Assembly: GCA_964520885.1 (NCBI GenBank)
Contig: CAZFQD010000075.1
Coordinates: forward strand, 1-11,086
Source of the DNA: CAZFQD01 sp964520885
GTDB lineage: Bacteria; Bacillota; Clostridia; Oscillospirales; SIG519
Direction: 5' to 3'
DNA: 11,086 nt
Shown one piece after another: positions 1 to 6,451 of this stretch. The notes under the pieces were generated by a model. It searched no databases and had not been told where the DNA came from. It saw only the letters and a program-made list of their open reading frames with translations. Each line of letters opens with the position of its first letter. Positions within the stretch are counted from its first letter, which is position 1. The position numbers were made by a program, and so were the translations under genes.

Positions 1-260
1 CGATATTTTTCTTAACATTAAATGAGTGTAAATTTGCAATAATATCTGCTGTTATGGTAGGCTTTGGCAGGGCAACAAGTGAGGTTGGTGCTGTTTTTAT
101 TGTTGGTGGAAATATTTTCTCAAAAACAAGGGTTATGACTACAGCAATTTTAACCCAAACAAATCAAGGTAATTATTTAGATGCTGTAATTTTAGGTGGT
201 ATATTACTTGCAATTTCATTTTCTATTAATCTATTGGTGCGAAAATTTAAGGAGAATTAG
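1..260 (+). CDS. tupB: Tungstate ABC transporter permease TupB, C-terminal part (5' truncated by window edge)
   Basis: This is the last 86 or so residues of an inner-membrane permease. The open frame runs in from the window edge (first whole codon at position 3), so the ATG at 54 is internal. Seen: the segment GFGRATSEVGAVFIVGGNI followed by TRVMTTAI, matching the cytoplasmic EAA-type loop and downstream region of tungstate permeases of the TupB/WtpB type. A final hydrophobic helix (AVILGGILLAISFSINLLV) and a basic tail follow. Known of the family: TupB forms the channel that passes tungstate from the binding protein TupA across the membrane, powered by TupC. The stop is three bases before the tupC start, so the two are co-transcribed. 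A molybdate or other oxyanion permease is the main alternative. The GGNI/TRVMTTAI pattern favours tungstate. Confidence 0.85.
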   Translation, partial: IFFLTLNECKFAIISAVMVGFGRATSEVGAVFIVGGNIFSKTRVMTTAILTQTNQGNYLDAVILGGILLAISFSINLLVRKFKEN

Positions 261-263
261 GCA

Positions 264-914
264 ATGGATACAATTACTTTAGATAATTTAATAATGAAAT
301 TTGACCAAGAAATTCTTTTTAAAGCAGATAATATTTCATTAATAAACAATGAAATTTATTGCTTTATTGGTAAAAACGGAACAGGAAAATCTACTTTTCT
401 TAGGTTGCTTACAGGGCTATTAAAGCAGACAGAGGGAACCATTAAAGTTTTTGGTGAAATTATGTATCAGCCACAAAAACCAAAACTTTTTAATTTAAGT
501 GTTATTAAAAATATTTTAATTGATTTAAATAAAGGGCAAAATTATGCAAGTGCTTGTAATATGCTAAAAAGATTGAATATTGAAAATTTAGAGCATAAAA
601 AAGCAAATATTTTATCAATTGGACAAATTCAAAAAATAGCACTAATTAGAAGCCTTTTGCATAAAAAAGATATTGTTCTCTTAGATGAGCCTCTTTCTTC
701 CTGCGATGAGCATTCTATTGATGAAATGGTTAATTTAATTAAAGAAAAGTGCCAAAATTCCACAATAATAGTGGCTACACACAGTATAAAAATTGCAAAA
801 AAACTTTCAAATAATGCAATTTTAATTGACCATAATAATCTATTTCTCACTTCAACAAATAATGCAATTGAAAAATATTGCACCTCCATAATAACAAAAC
901 TTGGAATTTTATGA
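264..914 (+). CDS. tupC: Tungstate ABC transporter ATP-binding protein TupC
   Basis: A 216-residue ATPase subunit that would drive tungstate import with TupB, acting at the cytoplasmic face of the membrane. Seen: Walker A GKNGTGKST at residues 36-44, Q-loop near Q69 to Q71, signature motif in the unusual form LSIGQ at 117-121, Walker B DIVLLDEP at 136-143 with catalytic E142, and switch histidine H173 (ATHS). The protein ends soon after the nucleotide-binding domain, with no extra regulatory domain of the sort found in ModC. Start: ATG 264 has AAGGAG at 249-254, nine bases upstream, inside the end of tupB, which suggests coupled translation. Substrate assignment rests on the neighbouring permease, since the ATPase alone is not diagnostic. 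The convergent 50 bases after its stop hold no clear hairpin terminator. Confidence 0.85.
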   Translation: MDTITLDNLIMKFDQEILFKADNISLINNEIYCFIGKNGTGKSTFLRLLTGLLKQTEGTIKVFGEIMYQPQKPKLFNLSVIKNILIDLNKGQNYASACNMLKRLNIENLEHKKANILSIGQIQKIALIRSLLHKKDIVLLDEPLSSCDEHSIDEMVNLIKEKCQNSTIIVATHSIKIAKKLSNNAILIDHNNLFLTSTNNAIEKYCTSIITKLGIL

Positions 915-964
915 TGTCCACTTAACGGTTATTGTTCTTTAGAGTGTATATTAAAATAATCTAA

Positions 965-1435
965 CTAAATAAAAGATTTTATGCTTTCTTCAGGAAACCA
1001 TAATTTGATTTCTCTAATAAATTCGTTATAACTATCGCTTGAATGAATTAAATTTTCACAGCATCTATCTTCTTCACAGGCTCTTTCTAATGAATCTTGT
1101 GCTAAATCACCACGAATTGTTCCTTTTTCAGAACGACTTGGGTCAGTAGCCCCAATAATTTTACGAACTTCTGGAATAATATTTTCGTTTTCGCTACTTA
1201 AAATAATTGGAATTACAGCGTTCCCAACAAATGCCTTAATAACTCTTGTTTTAAATATTTCTCCTAATTCAATTATTACATTTACATAGTGTTTACATAT
1301 TAATTCTTCATCTACAATCTTATATCCAATTAACTCGATAGTAAAATTATTTAATAAAAACCTACTAATGATTTTTTCGGTTAATTCCATTTTTAAAGCC
1401 TCTGGCTTCAAAAAAATAAATGTAAAATGCTTCAT
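965..1435 (-). CDS. ndk: Divergent nucleoside diphosphate kinase
   Basis: A 156-residue cytoplasmic enzyme that would move the gamma phosphate from ATP to other NDPs through a phosphohistidine. Seen: LKPEAL with K10 near the start, VRKIIGATDP in the middle, GTIRGD, and NLIHSSDS near the end with the catalytic histidine at 131; these cover the main active-site positions of the family. Odd points: about ten extra residues (with three Cys) sit between GTIRGD and the NLIH motif, the usual HxxKPFF stretch after the HY pair is lost, and the SGP of the Kpn loop reads VGN. It may be a paralogue or a lineage-specific form with altered oligomers. Start: ATG 1435 lies eight bases from GGAGG (1448-1444), whereas the in-frame ATG at 1441 lies only two bases from it, so the shorter form is chosen. 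It is transcribed alone from a promoter just upstream. Confidence 0.85.
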   Translation of the reverse strand: MKHFTFIFLKPEALKMELTEKIISRFLLNNFTIELIGYKIVDEELICKHYVNVIIELGEIFKTRVIKAFVGNAVIPIILSSENENIIPEVRKIIGATDPSRSEKGTIRGDLAQDSLERACEEDRCCENLIHSSDSYNEFIREIKLWFPEESIKSFI

Positions 1436-1443
1436 TTTCATTT

Positions 1444-1448
1444 CCTCC
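1444..1448 (-). promoter_or_regulatory. Ribosome binding site deciding the ndk start
   Basis: GGAGG on the minus strand. Two in-frame ATGs follow, after two bases (1441) and after eight bases (1435). Only the second has normal Shine-Dalgarno spacing, so translation probably begins at 1435. Confidence 0.7.
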
Positions 1449-1476
1449 AGATAATTGATAATTAAATATATTATTC

Positions 1477-1505
1477 ATTATACTATTTTTTTTTAATTGT
1501 GTAAA
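1477..1505 (-). promoter_or_regulatory. Sigma-A promoter of ndk
   Basis: On the minus strand TTTACA (1505-1500) is followed after 17 bases by a perfect TATAAT (1482-1477). This is a near-consensus housekeeping promoter, about 40 bases upstream of the ndk start codon. No operator-like inverted repeat is seen next to it. Confidence 0.75.
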
Positions 1506-1545
1506 TAAAATATGAAATATTCACAAAAAAAAATGTTAAAAAACA

Positions 1546-1577
1546 TTGACATCAGTTTTATAGTTTCATCATATACT
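1546..1577 (+). promoter_or_regulatory. Possible promoter of the duplicated P-loop gene
   Basis: A perfect TTGACA at 1546-1551 lies about 65 bases upstream of the gene. The best -10-like match is TATACT at 1572-1577, which gives a 20-base spacer, longer than the usual 16-18. At normal spacing (positions 1569-1575) the match is only three of six. The -35 box is convincing and the -10 is not, so the promoter may be weak, need an activator, or use another sigma factor. Confidence 0.4.
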
Positions 1578-1614
1578 ATTGTGTAGAGCCAATTTGAATG
1601 GAGGAACTTAAGTT

Positions 1615-2721
1615 ATGCTATCAAAAACAAAACATTATTTTGCGAGTGCAAATACTGCTCAAGGATTTATTGATTATTTTTCGTCAAATTTACAAACATT
1701 AGAAAAAGTATATATTTTAAAAGGCGGACCCGGAACAGGAAAATCAACTATTATAAAATCAATTGGCAATTGGTGCGACGAAAAAGGCATTGATTGTGAA
1801 TTATTGCATTGTTGCTCGGACCCTGATTCATTAGATGGAATAATTATTCCGCATTTTAAATTTGCAGTTGTGGATGGCACAGCACCGCATATAATTGAAC
1901 CTACTATACCGGGAGCCATTGAGGAATATGTTAATCTTGGTATAGCTTGGGATAGTGATAAATTAAAAACTCACAAAAAGGAATTAATAATTATTAAAGA
2001 ACAAATAGAAAAATGCTTTACAAATGCAAATAAATGCTTTGCCAAAGGTTTATTAATTCATAATGAATGGGAAAAAATATATATTAAAAATATGAATTTT
2101 GTTATAGCAAATTTATTAAGTATGCAAACGGCAAATCTTATTATTAATAATGCAAAGTTTGAGAAAAAATCTATGGAAAAACATAGATTTTTTGGAACAA
2201 GTACTCCTCTTGGTTCAATTGATTATATCGAAAGTTTAACTTTTAATATTTCAAAAAGATACTTAATAAAAGGTCGCCCGGGAACAGGAAAATCAACTTT
2301 ACTTAAAAAAATAGTTTCTTGTGCTATTAATAAAGGAATTGATGTGGAAATTTATCATTGCGGGTTTGATGCTAATAGTTTAGATATGATAATATTACCC
2401 GAATTAGATGTATGTGTTTTTGATAGCACTGCTCCACATTTATATGAGCCATCAAGTCCAAACGATGAAATTATAGATATGTATGCTAAGTGTATAAAAA
2501 TTGGGACTGACGAAAAATACAAAAGAGAAATTCAAGGTGTGAGTGCAAATTATAATTTAACATTACAAAAAGGAATTGAGTATCTTGCAGATGCAAAAAA
2601 ATTGCACGATGAAATGGAAAAATATTATATAGAGTCTATGGATTTTAATAAAATTGATATTATAAGAGATGAAATTATTAATAACTTAGATGCTTTATTA
2701 ATATTTCCTAGTGAATTATAA
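1615..2721 (+). CDS. Tandem-duplicated P-loop NTPase, PRK06851-like, function unknown
   Basis: A 368-residue, probably cytoplasmic protein made of two similar P-loop domains. Seen: Walker A GGPGTGKST at residues 37-45 and GRPGTGKST at 220-228. Each is followed by an HC(C/G)xDxxSLD motif (H65 and H248) and by D(G/S)TAPHxxEP (D87 and D270), the aspartate being a likely Walker B residue. All these pairs are exactly 183 residues apart, so the N-terminal parts of the two halves align without gaps. After each NTPase core comes a charged, Lys/Glu-rich helical stretch (about 115-160 and 295-345). There is no signal peptide or membrane helix. It resembles a Firmicute family annotated only as PRK06851 ATPase; that name is from memory, and no role is established. 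Start: ATG 1615, ten bases after GGAGG at 1600-1604. It stands alone between divergent ndk and a convergent operon. Confidence 0.8.
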   Translation: MLSKTKHYFASANTAQGFIDYFSSNLQTLEKVYILKGGPGTGKSTIIKSIGNWCDEKGIDCELLHCCSDPDSLDGIIIPHFKFAVVDGTAPHIIEPTIPGAIEEYVNLGIAWDSDKLKTHKKELIIIKEQIEKCFTNANKCFAKGLLIHNEWEKIYIKNMNFVIANLLSMQTANLIINNAKFEKKSMEKHRFFGTSTPLGSIDYIESLTFNISKRYLIKGRPGTGKSTLLKKIVSCAINKGIDVEIYHCGFDANSLDMIILPELDVCVFDSTAPHLYEPSSPNDEIIDMYAKCIKIGTDEKYKREIQGVSANYNLTLQKGIEYLADAKKLHDEMEKYYIESMDFNKIDIIRDEIINNLDALLIFPSEL

Positions 2722-2749
2722 AATATTTTATTAACTAATTTAAAAAAAA

Positions 2750-2778
2750 TGAGCTTTTAAAATTATTTTAAAAGCTCA
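2750..2778. terminator. Bidirectional intrinsic terminator
   Basis: A perfect inverted repeat of 13 bp (2750-2762 with 2766-2778, core GAGCTTTTAA) with a three-base loop lies between two convergent genes. On the minus strand it is followed directly by eight T (2749-2742), a strong terminator for the DUF4340 operon. On the plus strand it is followed by an interrupted T-rich stretch, giving weaker termination for the P-loop gene. Confidence 0.85.
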
Positions 2779-2798
2779 ATTGTATTTTGATTTTATTA

Positions 2799-4205
2799 TT
2801 AAACTGTGATTTTTTCACCATTTATATATTTTTGGGCATTCGTCAAAACTTTTGTTACACTATCCCTTTTAACAATAAAATTGTCAACTCCATTTATTGA
2901 ATAATAATAACTTAAATAGTCATAAGGAATAAATTTCAAAACATCAACCTTGCCATTTTTAAGAGTAAATGTAATAGTAATTTCGGCACTACTTTTTGGT
3001 TTATCAGAAATATAATCTGTTTGACTAATCCCAATAATTGTTTGATAAAGTGTTCTAAAATCTTCCGCCACAAGTTCTTTATTATTATACTTTATCTGCA
3101 TATTATCGCCTTCTGAATTAATTAGCAAAAATTCATAATTTTTGCCTTGTCCTTCAATTTTTATTGAATTTACTTCCTTAATATTAGTTATATATTGTAG
3201 CTTGTTTGCAATTTTACCAACAGTTATATCAAGAAATGGTGCATTTGCCTTAGGCAATAAATAGATAAGCTCTGTGCCTTTAATAATACAAAAATAATTT
3301 TCAGTATTATCATCAATTTTTTTATCTCCAATAAATAATGTGATTTCATTGTCTTCAAACGAATAATTTAGTGTGTATTTTGGAACATCTAAGCCATATT
3401 TTACTTTATTTTTATTAGAAAAATCATCAGTAACTGTGCCAATCATAGATAAACTAATCAATTTATTTAGTATTTCATCGTTAAAAGCATAAGAGTCTAA
3501 TTCAGAACTTATAGGCTTATCAAGAAATAAACCTATAGAGCCGGATAATGCTAATTCTGAGGAAACCGGTTGCTCATTTTTAACTATCGAAATTGTATCC
3601 GCATTAGCTCTTTGAATTTTTAAGAAATTTAAATTTTCAACAGTTAAACCAGAGGGCAAATTCATATTATAAAAACTTAGTTTCTTACTTGTTAACTCTT
3701 CAACTGTATATTTTTGAACAACAAAAACCTCGTTCGATGCATCGGTTTTTACAAAACTATCTCCTTTTGGTGTTATATCACCAATCAATAATTCTAAAAC
3801 TTTACCATCATTTAATAATATCTTCAATGTAGTGCTTGGCTTTGTAAGACCGTAATTAGCTAAACTTTCCGGCATTTTATTGGCGGATACAACAGCTTTG
3901 ATGCTTGATAGTTGTGTGATAAAGAAATTAACTTTACTTTCATCAAGTGCAGTATTCTCTTTACCTAAAAAAACAAATGTAGTATCATTTTTTCTTTTTA
4001 AAGTATAACTATCCTCATTATTAATAACATTAATTTCTTTTATGCTTTCTTCATTAATAGTAAGCACACTTATCTCTTGAACTTGCGAAGATACTTCGCT
4101 ACTGCTACTATCCTGTTTTTGAATTTTCAGCACTAAAAATACCGCAACAATTAGTGCAACTAAAACAACTACTGCCAATATTAATCCTATTACCTTTTTT
4201 TTCAC
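2799..4205 (-). CDS. DUF4340 domain membrane-anchored protein
   Basis: A 468-residue protein of unknown function, last gene of a Gld-like ABC operon. Seen: a basic start (V/MKKK) and one strong hydrophobic helix at about residues 5-27, then a Ser-rich linker and a long soluble part, which should face outside the membrane. No lipobox Cys is present. Two copies of a YGLxxP...IGD pattern (about 118-143 and 270-294) suggest two repeats of the DUF4340 fold. Start: GTG 4205 is chosen because AAGGAGGAGG (4220-4211) lies just upstream of it. The longer in-frame ATG at 4226 would put this ribosome site inside the coding region. The GTG overlaps the TGA of the preceding gene as GTGA, the classic sign of coupled translation. 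Family members are found next to GldG-type proteins and ABC subunits, which fits a shared complex. Confidence 0.85.
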   Translation of the reverse strand: MKKKVIGLILAVVVLVALIVAVFLVLKIQKQDSSSSEVSSQVQEISVLTINEESIKEINVINNEDSYTLKRKNDTTFVFLGKENTALDESKVNFFITQLSSIKAVVSANKMPESLANYGLTKPSTTLKILLNDGKVLELLIGDITPKGDSFVKTDASNEVFVVQKYTVEELTSKKLSFYNMNLPSGLTVENLNFLKIQRANADTISIVKNEQPVSSELALSGSIGLFLDKPISSELDSYAFNDEILNKLISLSMIGTVTDDFSNKNKVKYGLDVPKYTLNYSFEDNEITLFIGDKKIDDNTENYFCIIKGTELIYLLPKANAPFLDITVGKIANKLQYITNIKEVNSIKIEGQGKNYEFLLINSEGDNMQIKYNNKELVAEDFRTLYQTIIGISQTDYISDKPKSSAEITITFTLKNGKVDVLKFIPYDYLSYYYSINGVDNFIVKRDSVTKVLTNAQKYINGEKITV

Positions 4206-5698
4206 AGATGCCTCCTCCTTAACCATAAGAAAATACCTGTGCTTAATAATAAAATAGGAATAATAAATATAATAATTACTGAAATTACTATAAAAATAGT
4301 ATTGCTTTCAATTTTTAATGGTGGCGAACCAATATATTTTGGTAAAATGTTTATTTGAGCAGGGCTTTCAAGACCGGATACTTTTCTTAAAATATTAAGA
4401 AAATAATCTGCGTTACCAGCATTTGAAATGGATAAGAATTCATCTGACAATGAAGTAGTTCCGCCAACTATAAGATTGCTCTTTAATTCTTTTCCAGCAT
4501 CTTGATCAAACCCACTTTTAGTAGAAATTGTAACTATATCAAATACTCCCGAAGGGTCTCCTTCTTTCTTCTCAAATTCAATTTCTTTAAAATCACTATC
4601 AATATCCTTTAAAAATGCATCCTTTGTAGTAGATACTAATGGGGTTGTTGAAATGCTACCCTTTTCTTTTTCAATTATAGTAATAGGTTTTGTATTGGAT
4701 AATATTGTTAACATAGGAGTTTTACTTGCAACTAAATCTTTTCCTAATTCAGCATTGCTATATTCAGATAACATAACAGGCAATTGCCCCTGCGATGTGT
4801 TAATATATCCAACATTATCTTGTATCTCCATTATTATTTTGTTTTCAATTTTTATTCCCCAATCAGTTTGAAGATAATTATTCAAAATTGGTATTGTATT
4901 TGCTCTTACATCAGCAAATATAAAGGCATTTCTTCCCAATTTATCAGAATTGTTTAAAAAGTTATTTACCTTTAAAATATCATCTTCGGATAAGTCCTTA
5001 GTTGGTGCATTAATAAACATATATTTTGCATTTTCTTCAAAATCTTTTAAAGTTAAAAGATTAACCTTTTTAATTTCATAGCCATTTTCTATTAATAAAT
5101 CTTCCAAAACTGTTGAATAGGTTTCGCCGTGACCTTCAACAAAATAAGCAACATTTATTTCCTTTTTGGATACATAAAGTATTGCTGAGGTTAAACTACT
5201 TTCCAATGTAAATTCATCATTATTTGTTTGACCTGTTGTTGGGTCGGTTGCAAACATCCCCGCACTTGTAATAGTTTTAAATCTTTTGTTTTCCGGATTG
5301 TAAACTATCATTGCAGTATCTTGCTCAATACTTTTAATACCTCTGCTACTTAAAAACAACGGATTTTTATTAACATTTACATACTTTATGGAAATTTTTG
5401 AAGTTAATCGAGTATAATTTTTAAGAGGCTCATTCATTAAATCTGAAATCGCATTTTCTTCTTCTAAAACAATTATTTCTACATTATTTTCAAGTTTTAC
5501 TAAATAGTCATTAGTTTCTTTCGAAAGATTATAAATTCCCTCATTAGTTAAATCAATTTTAACAGGAAATTTTTCTACAATAATATTTAAAACTATATTA
5601 GTGAGAAATGCTATAATAATAACTACTAAAGTTACAATACTTGAAAGGGTTCCAACTTTAAATCTTTTTTCCTTTGTAAAACTAAATAAATTTTTCAT
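4202..5698 (-). CDS. GldG-like ABC transporter auxiliary protein
   Basis: A 498-residue membrane protein. Seen: an N-terminal transmembrane helix (about 15-41), a long extracytoplasmic region, and a C-terminal helix (about 467-493) ending in a basic RRRHL tail. Just after the first helix is DLTNEGIYNLSKET (49-62), and at 185-192 is YFVEGHGE; both are typical of the GldG / ABC_transp_aux family (PF09822). In Bacteroidetes GldG works with GldA and GldF and is linked to gliding. In Firmicutes the relatives sit beside an ABC ATPase, a permease and a DUF4340 protein, as here, and their cargo is unknown. Start: ATG 5698 has a GGGAG site nine bases upstream. It begins 18 bases after the permease gene stop and overlaps the DUF4340 gene by four bases. 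I infer that it is the periplasm-side partner of the permease. The assignment is firm at family level only. Confidence 0.85.
   Translation of the reverse strand: MKNLFSFTKEKRFKVGTLSSIVTLVVIIIAFLTNIVLNIIVEKFPVKIDLTNEGIYNLSKETNDYLVKLENNVEIIVLEEENAISDLMNEPLKNYTRLTSKISIKYVNVNKNPLFLSSRGIKSIEQDTAMIVYNPENKRFKTITSAGMFATDPTTGQTNNDEFTLESSLTSAILYVSKKEINVAYFVEGHGETYSTVLEDLLIENGYEIKKVNLLTLKDFEENAKYMFINAPTKDLSEDDILKVNNFLNNSDKLGRNAFIFADVRANTIPILNNYLQTDWGIKIENKIIMEIQDNVGYINTSQGQLPVMLSEYSNAELGKDLVASKTPMLTILSNTKPITIIEKEKGSISTTPLVSTTKDAFLKDIDSDFKEIEFEKKEGDPSGVFDIVTISTKSGFDQDAGKELKSNLIVGGTTSLSDEFLSISNAGNADYFLNILRKVSGLESPAQINILPKYIGSPPLKIESNTIFIVISVIIIFIIPILLLSTGIFLWLRRRHL
4211..4220 (-). promoter_or_regulatory. 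Ribosome binding site deciding the DUF4340 start
   Basis: AAGGAGGAGG on the minus strand, within the last codons of the GldG-like gene. It ends five bases before the GTG at 4205-4203 (eight from its first GGAGG). It lies downstream of the alternative ATG at 4226, so that ATG is unlikely to be used. Confidence 0.8.
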
Positions 5699-5716
5699 AA
5701 TTTTTGTCTCCCTTTC

Positions 5717-6451
5717 TTAACTCCATCTTCTTTTTTCTAATACTCTTACTGTTAAAAATAAGAATATCGCAATCATACTTAAGTAATATACTATCGCTGA
5801 AATATCAAGCATACCACTTGTAAACTGAGTAAATTTATCGTAAATTGCAAATGTGTCGGCAATTGAAGTTATAATAGTTTTTAAAGTTTCGTTCATTCCA
5901 ACTATTAAGTTTTTTATCATATCAACTAACGCACCAGATAAAAGCATTACTATAAATATAGAAAAAGTCAAAACTGCAGAAATTACTTGGCTTTGTGTTA
6001 AAGATGAAATAAATAACCCAACAGCTATTAAAGCTCCTCCAACTAATGTTAAACCTAAATAATTTCCAAATACTACTCCCATTTCAGGAGTTCCTAAAAT
6101 GGCAATAATTATTATATAAATTATGGATACTAATAAAGCCGACATATATACAATCATTGCCGCAAAAAATTTACCTAATACTATACCAGATAAAGATACG
6201 GGAGATGTTAATAATAATTGGTCAGTTTTTGTTTTTCTTTCTTCACTAAAAAACTTCATAGATAGCACTGATACTGACATTAAAATAATTAAAATCAAAC
6301 TTCCAAAAAAACTTTTGACATCGCTTGTTTGATTGTTCAAAACAGTAAAAACAAACATTATTCCTGCTAAGCAATTATATAATGCTATAACCACCCAGCC
6401 TATTGGTGTTAAAAACAAAGTTTTAATTTCCTTTTTAAAGATAGCACCCAT
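5717..6451 (-). CDS. ABC-2 type permease, GldF-like
   Basis: A 244-residue integral membrane protein with six predicted helices (about 18-37, 47-65, 95-119, 128-150, 156-175, 217-237). Between helices 2 and 3 is the cytoplasmic stretch FFSEERKTKTDQLLLTSP followed by IVLGK, the hallmark of ABC-2 permeases of the GldF/NosY type, where an E-E-R motif precedes a coupling segment and LLLTxP. It would pair with the ATPase encoded just upstream. Start: ATG 6451 shares one base with the stop of the ATPase gene (TAATG), and GGAGG lies nine bases upstream within that gene, so the two are translationally coupled. Helix 6 is followed by a short basic tail (EKRRWS). Export of an envelope component is the usual guess for this class, but the substrate cannot be read from the sequence. 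Confidence 0.85.
   Translation of the reverse strand: MGAIFKKEIKTLFLTPIGWVVIALYNCLAGIMFVFTVLNNQTSDVKSFFGSLILIILMSVSVLSMKFFSEERKTKTDQLLLTSPVSLSGIVLGKFFAAMIVYMSALLVSIIYIIIIAILGTPEMGVVFGNYLGLTLVGGALIAVGLFISSLTQSQVISAVLTFSIFIVMLLSGALVDMIKNLIVGMNETLKTIITSIADTFAIYDKFTQFTSGMLDISAIVYYLSMIAIFLFLTVRVLEKRRWS

Noticed and set aside
915..964. Terminator between convergent tupC and ndk
   Set aside because: No inverted repeat longer than about five bases with a T-run is present, so I cannot support a terminator here.
4206..4226. Longer DUF4340 start at ATG 4226
   Set aside because: The only ribosome binding site lies downstream of this ATG, and the GTG at 4205 gives a standard GTGA overlap.
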